NCBI GenBank assembly: GCA_029569475.1 | Contig: JAKQSZ010000034.1 | Span: 1-52,658 of the forward strand | Source: Candidatus Eiseniibacteriota bacterium | GTDB lineage: Bacteria; Eisenbacteria; RBG-16-71-46; CAIMUX01 | Reading direction: 5' to 3' | DNA length: 52,658 nt | Part shown: positions 15,756 through 26,745 of the stretch, one piece after another | Numbering within the stretch: the stretch's first letter is position 1 | Layout: every line of letters begins with the position of its first letter | Program-made: the position numbers and the translations under genes | Notes under the pieces: model-generated | Databases searched by the model: none | Told to the model about the DNA's origin: nothing | What the model saw: only the letters and a program-made list of their open reading frames with translations

Positions 15756-16604
15756 CTAGACCGGGAAGTACCCGACCTCGGTCACCAGGCTCTGCCCCTG
15801 GGGGGAGAGAACCCAGTCGACGAACTTCTTCGCGTCCCCCTGGGGGCTCTTGCGCAGATAGAAGAAGAGGTGACGGGAGAGCGGGTAGGAGCCGTCTTTC
15901 ACCGCCTCGGCGCTCGGCAGGACCGCCGGCTCGCCGGCGTGGCGACGGACGGCGCACTCCCGGATTCCCTTGGCGTAGGCGGTGCCGCCATAGCCGATGC
16001 CGGCGGCATCCTGGGCGACCGCGTTGACCACCGCGGCGGTGCCGGGAAGGGTCTGGCAGTGGGGAGCATAGTCCGCCCCACCCAGGACGACCTCCTTGAA
16101 GAAAGCATAGGTGCCGGAGCTGTTCTCGCGGCCATACAGGTTGATCCTCAGATCGGGGCCGCCCACCTCCTTCCAGTTGGTCAACTTCCCGACGTAGATA
16201 TCGCGAAGCTGGTCGAAGCTCAGCTCCTTGACCGGGCTCTTGTCGTTCAGGTAGACGGAGAGGCCGTCGCGGGCCACCGGGATCTCGGTGCCCATCGTCT
16301 GATAGCGGTCGCGCAGCTTCACCTTCTCGTCCTGGGTCATCATGCGCGAGGCGGTGGCGATGTCGGTGGTGCCGTTGATCAGTCCCGCGATGCCCACGCC
16401 GGAACCGCCGCCGGTGACCTGGATGACCGCGTCATGGTCGACGCTCATGTACTTTTCCGCCCAGCGCTGCGCGAGGATGACCATGGTGTCGGAGCCCTTG
16501 ATGGTCAGAGGGCGCGCCAGCGCCGTGCCGCCGGGAAGCAAGCCGGCCAGGGTGGCGAGAATGCCGGAAACGGCGGTGAGGGTGACAATCCTCCGGTTGT
16601 TCAT
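15756..16604 (-). CDS. pstS: Phosphate-binding protein PstS
   Basis: 282 aa. Signal peptide 1-30 (MNNRRIVTLTAVSGILATLAGLLPGGTALA). The mature protein begins RPLTIKGSDTMV, and ligand-site motifs GGGSGVG and GRENSSGTYAFF are clear. The latter is the Arg-x-x-x-Ser-Gly-Thr phosphate clamp of PBP_like/PstS proteins. There is no lipobox Cys, so it is a soluble periplasmic protein. Start: ATG at 16604 with AAGGAG 7 nt before it; the longer open frame is a shadow. It captures phosphate for PstCAB. Confidence 0.96.
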   Translation of the reverse strand: MNNRRIVTLTAVSGILATLAGLLPGGTALARPLTIKGSDTMVILAQRWAEKYMSVDHDAVIQVTGGGSGVGIAGLINGTTDIATASRMMTQDEKVKLRDRYQTMGTEIPVARDGLSVYLNDKSPVKELSFDQLRDIYVGKLTNWKEVGGPDLRINLYGRENSSGTYAFFKEVVLGGADYAPHCQTLPGTAAVVNAVAQDAAGIGYGGTAYAKGIRECAVRRHAGEPAVLPSAEAVKDGSYPLSRHLFFYLRKSPQGDAKKFVDWVLSPQGQSLVTEVGYFPV

Positions 16605-16728
16605 GTCGATCTCCTTCGAAAGTTCCGGGTTGTTCTGTCGCTCTTCGGGCCGCGGCGCGAGGAGCGCTTCCCTGGCGGGGTCGCAGGGCAAGCCGCGCGG
16701 GGAACGCCTCTCGGGCCTTGCGCGATTC

Positions 16729-16747
16729 GTCGCCGCCGTTGGGCGAC
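16729..16747 (-). terminator. Small hairpin between porin and pstS
   Basis: GTCGCC/GGCGAC, 6 bp with a 7-nt loop, a few bases after the porin stop and with no T-run. It may damp read-through or protect the upstream message, so that pstS and the porin differ in expression; function inferred. Confidence 0.3.
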
Positions 16748-16753
16748 GGTTGG

Positions 16754-18010
16754 TTAGAACTTGTGCTGGAACTGGATGGTCCAGACGTTGTCCTGCGGGT
16801 CGTACCAGGTGGCGTTCGACCGGCGGAACCTCTCGGTCGTGGGCGCGTCGTAGGCGGCGGTCAGGCGGACGTTGGCATCGTAGAAGTAGTGGAGGGCGCC
16901 TCCGATCCGTTCGTACCGGTCGCGGTCCACGTCGGTGTTGGGGTCGTACACGTCGTAGCGGGCCGCGACCTGGAACCTCTCCTGGATGTTTTGCACCCAC
17001 ATGACGTACCAGCCGGAGAAGTCCGTGGCCAGGTGTTCGGGATCCTTGCCCCCCCGCAGCACCCGCCCGGGGGCAAGCGTCCTGACCGAGTCCGGATTGA
17101 CCTCGTGCCCCACGTAGAACTCCCCCTTGAGGGATCCGCCCCCCAGGTGGGGAAGCTGGTAGTAGAACTGCGCGTCGGCGCCAAAGCGGCTCTTGTCGTG
17201 GGTCACGTGCCTGTCGCGGGTGTAGGAGCTGTCCGCGAGCGGGATCACGTTCTCCCCGGAGTAGATCGAGGTCGCGACGTCGAAGACTCCCTGCGTCCAG
17301 CGGATCCGTCCCACGAGGTCTTTTCCCTGGCGTGGGGCGGAGTTGGGGAAGTCGGCGTGGCGGATGCCGGGGCCGTTGAGAAGGCCGACCACCGTCTGGA
17401 GTCGGGGCAGCCACTGACTGGTCAGGATGGCCCCGCGATCACGTTCGCCGCGGAAGAGGATGTTCTCCGCGCGGGAACGCTCCGGCAGCTCCCTGACGCT
17501 GGAGGATCTTTCGATTTCGTAGCCGAAAGGGATGTTCATCTGGCCTACCGTGAGGGCATGGCGGTGATTCGTCGTCCAGGGGTCCCGCAGCGTCACGTAC
17601 GCCTCCAGGAGCGTCACGGCCCGGTCTTCGCCGGCGTCGAGGTACACCACTCCCTGGCTGAGGGGGCTGGAGTCATAGGTGAGCTTGATCCGGCCCCGGC
17701 GGATGTAGAGCCGGTTCGTGTTGGCGGGCGTCACCGAACTCGATGAGGTCGTGGTGACGTCGTCCTTGCTCGACTCGTTGACCTCGTAGCGAGCCTGGAC
17801 GTAGCCGGAGAACTTGAACTTCTTCCGCCTGTCGACGTCGGACTGCAGGGCGGCGACCTGCTCGCCCATCGCCTCGACCCGACCCTGGGTGGCCCCCAAC
17901 TCGGCTTCCCTTGTCGCGCCGTCCTGAGCCGCCGCGGGCGCGGCCAGCAAGACGACGGCGAGGACAGTTGCGGCCGGCGGCCCGGCCAACCACCACTTCG
18001 CAGAATTCAC
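16754..18010 (-). CDS. Phosphate-selective porin, OprO/OprP family
   Basis: 418 aa. Signal peptide 1-28 (cleavage likely after PAAAQ). A short coiled-coil-like stretch (33-62, GRVEAMGEQVAALQSDVDRR) is typical of the N-terminus of this porin family. A 16-strand-type barrel follows, starting KFKFSGYVQARYE and ending in ...IQFQHKF with the terminal Phe needed for outer-membrane barrel assembly. It is first in the phosphate operon, 149 bp before pstS, with a Pho-box-like array about 80 bp upstream. This fits outer-membrane phosphate (or polyphosphate) uptake feeding PstS. Confidence 0.88.
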   Translation of the reverse strand: MNSAKWWLAGPPAATVLAVVLLAAPAAAQDGATREAELGATQGRVEAMGEQVAALQSDVDRRKKFKFSGYVQARYEVNESSKDDVTTTSSSSVTPANTNRLYIRRGRIKLTYDSSPLSQGVVYLDAGEDRAVTLLEAYVTLRDPWTTNHRHALTVGQMNIPFGYEIERSSSVRELPERSRAENILFRGERDRGAILTSQWLPRLQTVVGLLNGPGIRHADFPNSAPRQGKDLVGRIRWTQGVFDVATSIYSGENVIPLADSSYTRDRHVTHDKSRFGADAQFYYQLPHLGGGSLKGEFYVGHEVNPDSVRTLAPGRVLRGGKDPEHLATDFSGWYVMWVQNIQERFQVAARYDVYDPNTDVDRDRYERIGGALHYFYDANVRLTAAYDAPTTERFRRSNATWYDPQDNVWTIQFQHKF

Positions 18011-18089
18011 GGATCCCCTCCTGTTGCGGTTTCTGGACGTCCACGGGTCTCTCCGTGGCAGCGTCGTTTCGTTTCTGTAACCGAGGGGA

Positions 18090-18144
18090 GTGTTTCATTC
18101 GAATGTGACGAACGGGCGACGCCCGTGTAACTTGTTTGTGACGA
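18090..18144 (-). promoter_or_regulatory. Pho-box-like array, 11-bp period
   Basis: Read on the minus strand in steps of 11 bp from 18144, the units are TCGTCACAAAC, AAGTTACACGG, GCGTCGCCCGT, TCGTCACATTC and GAATGAAACAC. Three units carry GTCACA or GTTACA at the same place. Known PhoB and PhoP sites are direct repeats of 6-7 bp with 11-bp period, so this fits in both spacing and position, upstream of the phosphate operon that encodes PhoB. Confidence 0.6.
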
Positions 18145-18164
18145 TTCTCGGAAGGGAGTAAGCT
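18136..18164 (+). promoter_or_regulatory. Candidate promoter of the secreted protein at 18347
   Basis: TTGTGA (18136-18141) and TAAGCT (18159-18164) are 17 bp apart. The -35 element lies inside the Pho-box-like array, so one PhoB-bound region could act in both directions. The hexamers are imperfect. Confidence 0.3.
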
Positions 18165-18346
18165 TGTGTCCGCGGGCATCAGCGACGTGCGCGGTCGCGA
18201 AGACGTGATCAAGAGCATCGGCACCCGGCCGGATGTCTCGAAAGACCGGCTCTCCGGTCGAGGTGGCCCGGGCGCAAGCGACGCTCGATACGGTGAACAC
18301 TCTGTCCTGACTCATCTCCGGGACAGGAGGGAAGAAGGAGGTTCCC

Positions 18347-19111
18347 ATGCGCACCTTGAGACCGTACATGGCCGGGGCCTGGATTCTGGCGGTGGTCTGG
18401 CTGTGCAGCTCTTTCCTCGCCGCCACCGCCCACGCCGTCCAACCCCACAGCGCGGCGGGATACGGGTATGGGGTGTTGCGGGACGATGGATCCCGTGACG
18501 GGCCGTGTGGCTACGGCAACCTCGTGCTCAACTCGGATCAGCAGTACGAGAACGGCTACAGCTGGCACTATGGCGGCACCCAGGCGCCGGACTGGGGCTC
18601 CTTCGCGGAGTGCTTCACGCCGCCTCAGGAGTGGGAAGTCTGCGCGGTGTCCTTCGATCTCACGAGCGTGTTCGACTCGGGCTTCGGCGCGACCTTGGAT
18701 GCCTATCTCTACGATGACGACGACGGCGTTCCGGGCCAGGTTCTCGCCGTGACGACGCAGTTCGACCCTTGGCCGGTCGCGAGGTGGCCCGAGGTCAGCC
18801 GCCATGCCGTTCCCCTGGTGGTCGTGGTGGATGGCCCGTTCTGGGTCGGGCATTGGGGGGCCTTCCAGAACATTACTCCGCCGTGGTTCATGGCCGCGGA
18901 CATTGAGGGATCAGCGGAGGGTTGCGCCTACACCAAGATCGCGCCCGGTATCGGCTATCCCTCGGGCTGGCAGCACTGCGAAGTGGTCTGGGGACCCACC
19001 AACGCCCTGGGAATCGGCTATCACGGTCATCGGGCCGGGACGTCCTCGAGCGGCGGGGACTTCCGGAGCCAGGTGGGGAGCTGGGGGAAGATCAAAGCGC
19101 TCTATCGTTGA
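18347..19111 (+). CDS. Small secreted protein with WGxIK tail; stand-alone version of a larger protein's C-terminal domain
   Basis: 254 aa. Signal peptide 1-30 (ending ATAHA). Start: ATG with AAGGAGG 5 nt upstream. Residues about 50-235 match, motif for motif, the C-terminal domain of the 1140-aa protein at 39640-43062. Shared elements are NLVLNSDQQYENGYSWHYGG / ILVLNYDGSAENGFCWQYGG, then a G-x-FAEC block, FDAYL/FDAYV, W-P-x-VS, DGxFWxGxW, and a TKIAPGIGYPSGW / TNIAPGIGYPTGW block followed by VWGPT-x-x-x-GIG. It ends in GSWGKIKALYR, the tail shared by three proteins here. The fold is unknown to me. The gene is divergent from the phosphate operon and may share its control region. Confidence 0.8.
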   Translation: MRTLRPYMAGAWILAVVWLCSSFLAATAHAVQPHSAAGYGYGVLRDDGSRDGPCGYGNLVLNSDQQYENGYSWHYGGTQAPDWGSFAECFTPPQEWEVCAVSFDLTSVFDSGFGATLDAYLYDDDDGVPGQVLAVTTQFDPWPVARWPEVSRHAVPLVVVVDGPFWVGHWGAFQNITPPWFMAADIEGSAEGCAYTKIAPGIGYPSGWQHCEVVWGPTNALGIGYHGHRAGTSSSGGDFRSQVGSWGKIKALYR

Positions 19112-19179
19112 GCGGAGACGAGGCGTTGAGCACGGAGCCGGGGCATTGAGCGGAGACGAGGTGTTGAGCGGAGCCGGGG
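19108..19179. repeat. Four short tandem repeats starting on a stop codon
   Basis: Units TTGAGCGGAGACGAGG and TTGAGCACGGAGCCGGGG alternate (A, B, A, B-like) over about 72 bp, beginning with the stop codon of the gene at 18347. It lies between this gene and the convergent spoVR gene, where a terminator would be expected. Confidence 0.75.
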
Positions 19180-19206
19180 CGAGGTGGTGGACTTTCGGGG
19201 CCGGCT

Positions 19207-20688
<1,482 letters not shown>

Positions 20689-20820
20689 GGCCGGCCTCGA
20701 TCCACGACGCTTCGCCGGGAGGAGAACCCGCTTCGCCGCGAGGGGAGCCCATCGCCCCAGGTGGAGAACCCGCGTCGATGGGTCGAAGGTCCTGTCCCAG
20801 GCCGTAGCGCCGTCATCGCG

Positions 20821-21918
20821 TCACTGCCCTCGTCCCAGGAAGGTCTTGATGGAGTCGTAGATCTGCTCCTTGCCTGCGATGTGCGAGGTGACCAGGATCT
20901 CGTGCTGGGCGAAGTGTGAGTCCAGGTCCTTGAGGAACTGGCCGCTGCCGTAGGGGGACTCGACCTGCCCGTAGCAGAAGAGATTGACCTGCGGAAGCAA
21001 CTCCTCTTCCAGCAGCTTGAGGCAGACCTCGGTGTCCCCCGATCCCCAGTTGTCGCCGTCGGAGAAGTGGAAGGGGTAGATGTTCCAGTCCGAGCTGGGG
21101 TAGTCCTGGGCGAGGATCTCGTGCAAGAGGTGATAGGCCGAGCTGATCTTGGTGCCCCCCGACTCGCGCAGGTGGTAGAAGGTCTCCCGGTCCACCTCCC
21201 GCGCGGCCGCGTCGTGCACGATGTAGCGGATGTCGAGATCCTTGTAGTTGTGCCGCAGCCAGGTGTCGATCCAGAAGGACTCGATGCGGACGATCTCCTT
21301 CTGTTCGTCTCCCATCGAGCCGGAGACGTCCATCATGTAGATGACCACGGCGTTGGCCCGAGGAGAGCGGGTGACCCGGGCCGCGCGGAAGACCTTGTCC
21401 TCCTTGACCGGGATGATCACCGGGTTGTCCGGATCGTAGGTGCCGGTGATGATCTGGCGCTTGATGGCCCGCCGGTAGGTGCGCCGGAAGTGGCGCAGCG
21501 ACTCGGGGCCGGTGGAGCGGATGCCGGTGTAGCGCTCCTGCCGCTCGGGCAGATGGCGGTCTCCCTTGGGCTCGATGCGGGGGAGCTGGAGCTCCTCGCT
21601 CAGGATCTGCGCCAGCTCATCGAGCGTGACGTCGACCTCGAGCAGGTGCTGTCCCGGCTCGTCCCCGGCGCCGGCGCCCTCGCCCGGCTGCCCCTGGTCG
21701 GTCGGATCTCCGGCCTCGCCCGGCCCCTGCCCGACGCCGCCCCCCTGGTTCTTCCCGTGGCGGAAGTGGGGGATGTCGATGGTCGGCACCGGAATCGAGA
21801 TGATGCGGCCCCCCTGCCGGCCGATCAGCTCTCCCTTCACGATGTACTTCTTGAAGTCCTGCTTGATGCGGCCGCGGATGATCTCGCGGAATCGGTTGTG
21901 ATCGCGCTCGATGCGCAC
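20821..21918 (-). CDS. yhbH: YhbH/YeaH family protein (DUF444), VWA-like
   Basis: 365 aa. The N-terminal [22 protein letters not shown] is typical, followed by a Gly-rich stretch (residues 55-85, [14 protein letters not shown]) and a von Willebrand A-like domain with the metal-site motif DVSGSMG. The family has no established activity; it is co-inherited with the PrkA kinase. It starts 7 nt after the prkA stop, so the two are very likely co-translated. Confidence 0.94.
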   Translation of the reverse strand: MRIERDHNRFREIIRGRIKQDFKKYIVKGELIGRQGGRIISIPVPTIDIPHFRHGKNQGGGVGQGPGEAGDPTDQGQPGEGAGAGDEPGQHLLEVDVTLDELAQILSEELQLPRIEPKGDRHLPERQERYTGIRSTGPESLRHFRRTYRRAIKRQIITGTYDPDNPVIIPVKEDKVFRAARVTRSPRANAVVIYMMDVSGSMGDEQKEIVRIESFWIDTWLRHNYKDLDIRYIVHDAAAREVDRETFYHLRESGGTKISSAYHLLHEILAQDYPSSDWNIYPFHFSDGDNWGSGDTEVCLKLLEEELLPQVNLFCYGQVESPYGSGQFLKDLDSHFAQHEILVTSHIAGKEQIYDSIKTFLGRGQ

Positions 21919-21925
21919 GGCCGCG

Positions 21926-23971
<2,046 letters not shown>

Positions 23972-24359
23972 GGGACCTCCATCCTCGATCCGGCGAGAGC
24001 GTCACCGGATCTGTCTGCCGGCCGCATCGGGGCCCCTCTTGAGGGCCCCTCCACGATCATTCTCTTGAGCGGGCGGGGAAGAATCAATGGATCATTCCTC
24101 TCGCGCCGTTCTCTTCGAAGGCGGGCCCGCTTCGGTCCCCACGCCCCGCTTCTCTCCGAACGCCGTTTCGTCCGAACGGCCGTTTCGGTTCGCGCGTACG
24201 CGTGGGGTGGTGCGCTCGCTTCGTTGCTCGCCGTCGCTCCGAGGCAGGCGCCGCAGCGGTCGAGGCGCCGCAGCCGAACACGCAGCGCGCCCGGGCACCC
24301 GGCCCCGCTCTCGTCGGAGCGGAGGGAGCGGTCGAGCGCCCGAAACGCGAGTAACTAGC
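23972..24359. other. Divergent intergenic region between prkA and ruvB
   Basis: 388 bp. Contains a perfect GGGGCCC/GGGCCCC hairpin (24029-24049, 7-nt loop) in the prkA leader and several short CGAACGG/CCGTTTCG inverted repeats around 24160-24190. An open frame in phase with ruvB crosses it, but the translation is Arg/Ser/Pro-rich and unlike RuvB, so I treat it as non-coding. Confidence 0.5.
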
Positions 24360-25538
24360 ATGCCGACGGGCCGCGAGTTGGCGGGCCGCGGGAGGCATGA
24401 TACGCTCGCGTCCGAGCCAGGTTCCCGGGCCGGCCATGTGCGGGGCTCGGGCAACGCCGTCGTGGAGGAGCGTTTGTCCGGAAGAAGAGACCCTTCCGCC
24501 GAGGGCGGCCACCGATCACCCTGGGCCGATCCGCATGCCATCGATGCGGAGCGCTCCTGGGAAGTCGGGCTGCGTCCCGGCAGCCTCTCGGAGTTCGTCG
24601 GACAGGATCGGCTCAAGGAGAACCTCTCCATTCTGGTCCAGGCGGCGCGCCTGCGCGGCGAGACTCTGGAGCATATCCTGCTGACCGGTCCGCCCGGCCT
24701 CGGCAAGACCACCATGGCTCTGCTCCTGGCTCGCGAGATGGGCGTCGAGATCCGGCCCACCAGCGGCCCGGCGCTCGAGCGGGCCGGAGACCTGGCCGGC
24801 TTGCTGACTTCGTTGCCCCCGGGCGGCGTCCTCTTCATCGACGAGATCCACCGGTTGAATCGCGTGATCGAGGAATACCTCTACCCTGCCATGGAGGACT
24901 TCCGCCTCGACATCCTTCTCGATCGCGGACCGAGCGCCCGAAGCGTCCAGCTCAAGCTCGAGCGATTCACCCTGATCGGCGCGACCACCCGGGCCGGGCT
25001 GCTCAGCGCTCCGCTGCGATCCCGCTTCGGCATGGCAGGCCGCATGGACTTCTATCCGGTGCCTGATTTGATGCGTATCCTCGCCCGGACGGCGGCTCTG
25101 CTCGAGTTCCAGGCCGAACCGGATGCGCTCGAGGAAATCGGACGCCGGAGCCGGGGCACGCCCCGCATCGCCAACCGTCTGTTGCGTCGCGTCCGGGACT
25201 ATTGCCAGGTCCGTGGCGACGGCTGCGCCACCCGCGAAGCGGCCCGCGAGGCGTTGGCCCTCCTGGACGTCGACGAGCAGGGACTCGACGACATGGACCG
25301 CCGGATACTGGAAGCGGTGGTGCATCGCTTCGGCGGCGGACCCGTCGGGTTGACGTCGCTCGCGGCCACCGTAGGTGAGGAGCCTGACACGCTCGAGGAA
25401 GTGCACGAGCCCTACCTGGTGCAACAGGGGCTTCTGCAGCGCACGAGGCTCGGCCGCGTCGCCACCGCGGGGACCTACCGGGTGCTGGGCCAGGAACCGC
25501 CGCGTGGAAGCGAAGTCCGCCAGGAACGCCTCTTCTGA
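24360..25538 (+). CDS. ruvB: Holliday junction branch-migration helicase subunit RuvB
   Basis: About 392 aa from this start; typical RuvB is 330-350. AAA+ core with Walker A GPPGLGKTT, Walker B LFIDEIHR, sensor 1 IGATTRAGLLSAPLRSRFG (arginine-finger region) and the C-terminal winged helix (DDMDRRILEAVVHRFGGGPVGL). The recognisable family sequence starts at RPGSLSEFVGQDRL, about residue 75. Alternative starts are GTG at 24438 or 24462; none has a strong ribosome binding site, so the N-terminus is uncertain. RuvB drives branch migration with RuvA, whose gene is not in the window, nor is ruvC. It overlaps the proposed queA start. Confidence 0.95.
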   Translation: MPTGRELAGRGRHDTLASEPGSRAGHVRGSGNAVVEERLSGRRDPSAEGGHRSPWADPHAIDAERSWEVGLRPGSLSEFVGQDRLKENLSILVQAARLRGETLEHILLTGPPGLGKTTMALLLAREMGVEIRPTSGPALERAGDLAGLLTSLPPGGVLFIDEIHRLNRVIEEYLYPAMEDFRLDILLDRGPSARSVQLKLERFTLIGATTRAGLLSAPLRSRFGMAGRMDFYPVPDLMRILARTAALLEFQAEPDALEEIGRRSRGTPRIANRLLRRVRDYCQVRGDGCATREAAREALALLDVDEQGLDDMDRRILEAVVHRFGGGPVGLTSLAATVGEEPDTLEEVHEPYLVQQGLLQRTRLGRVATAGTYRVLGQEPPRGSEVRQERLF

Positions 25539-26745
25539 CCGGGGCGGCCCGGCGGATCTCCCCGAGGATCCCGCGGAGGAGGGCGCCCGGAACCACCGTG
25601 AAGGTTCTCCGGGACCGCCCGACCGCCCCTCGGAGGACCCCGACCCCCCGAGGCCGGCGAGTTGGCTCGATGCCTACGACTTTGAACTGCCGGACTCGGC
25701 CATCGCGCGGCGGCCGGCCGAACCGCGCGATCGGAGTCGTCTGCTCGTGGTTCGTCCCGATGGCTCCCGCGTCGCGACCGACTTCGATCAGATCGGCACC
25801 TTCCTGGATCCAGGGGACCTCCTCGTCCTCAACGAGACCCGCGTGATTCCCGCGCGTCTCTTCGCGCTGCTCGAGCGGACCGGCCGCGAGATCGAGATCC
25901 TGCTGGCGCATCCGTTGCCCGCGCCGGCCGGCGCCTGGGCCGCGATGATCGGCCCGGGCCGGCGTTTGCGCGCCGGCGACCGGTTGATCGGACGTGGGGC
26001 GCTTCCCACGTCCGCGTCGCCGGCCGAGAACCAACCGATGGTCGAAGCGGCGCCCTCGGCGATCCTTCTGGAGAGGCTCGAGGGTGGACTCTGGTCGATC
26101 GTCCCCGGCGATGGCGCGCCGTTCGAGAACTGGATGCGGCGGTCGGGGCACGTGCCGCTTCCTCCGTATCTCGGGCGGGCGGACGACGAGCGGGATCGCG
26201 CCGCGTACCAGACGGTCTTTGCGCGCGTCGATGGCGCGGTGGCTGCCCCCACGGCGGGGCTGCACTTCACGGAGAAGTTGTTGGCGGAACTGGCCGACGC
26301 GGGGATCCGCACCGCCCGCGTCATCCTTCATGTGGGGCCCGGCACGTTCGTGCCGGTCCGTTCGACATCCTTGCAGGAACACAGGGTGGCGGCGGAACGC
26401 TACGAGATGGAGGAGGCGACGCTCGCGGCTGTCGATGAGACACGCCGCCGCGGACACCGCGTGGTTGCAGTCGGAACGACCACGGTGCGGGCGCTGGAGA
26501 CGGCCTATCGCGATGGTTCTCGGGGATGGACCGGTCTCACCATCCTTCCGGGCCATCGATTCGCCGCCATCGATGCGATGGTGACCAACTTCCACCTGCC
26601 CCGGTCCAGCCTCCTGCTCCTGGTCTGCGCTTTCGCGGGGAGGGAGAGGGTCCTGGCCGCCTATCGCGCCGCGATCGAGGCCGGCCTGCGTTTTTACAGC
26701 TACGGCGACGCCATGCTGCTCTTCGCGCCGGAGGGCGGTCGATGA
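25504..26745 (+). CDS. queA: S-adenosylmethionine:tRNA ribosyltransferase-isomerase QueA
   Basis: 413 aa. Makes epoxyqueuosine on tRNA from preQ1. Family stretches: YDFELPDSAIARRPAEPRDRSRL, LLVLNETRVIPARL, PTAGLHFTEKLL, GTFVPVR and AIDAMVTNFHLPRSSLLLLV. The family sequence starts about 57 residues in. Upstream in this frame the only start codon before the ruvB region is a GTG at 25504, with AGGAA 8 nt before it. The protein would thus carry a Pro/Asp/Arg-rich N-terminal extension and overlap ruvB by 35 nt. It ends in an ATGA overlap with tgt, the next enzyme of the same pathway. Confidence 0.95.
   Translation: MEAKSARNASSDRGGPADLPEDPAEEGARNHREGSPGPPDRPSEDPDPPRPASWLDAYDFELPDSAIARRPAEPRDRSRLLVVRPDGSRVATDFDQIGTFLDPGDLLVLNETRVIPARLFALLERTGREIEILLAHPLPAPAGAWAAMIGPGRRLRAGDRLIGRGALPTSASPAENQPMVEAAPSAILLERLEGGLWSIVPGDGAPFENWMRRSGHVPLPPYLGRADDERDRAAYQTVFARVDGAVAAPTAGLHFTEKLLAELADAGIRTARVILHVGPGTFVPVRSTSLQEHRVAAERYEMEEATLAAVDETRRRGHRVVAVGTTTVRALETAYRDGSRGWTGLTILPGHRFAAIDAMVTNFHLPRSSLLLLVCAFAGRERVLAAYRAAIEAGLRFYSYGDAMLLFAPEGGR

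Larger units (their letters stand above)
18011..18346. other. Divergent regulatory region between the phosphate porin and a secreted protein
   Basis: 336 bp separating the minus-strand phosphate operon from the plus-strand gene at 18347. It contains the Pho-box-like repeats (18090-18144) and a plus-strand promoter candidate (18136-18164) that overlap. The rest of the roughly 180-nt plus-strand leader shows no structure I can name. Confidence 0.6.

Noticed and set aside
24087..24359. 91-residue N-terminal extension of RuvB
   Set aside because: Sequence unlike RuvB and of shadow composition; no ribosome binding site at its ATG.
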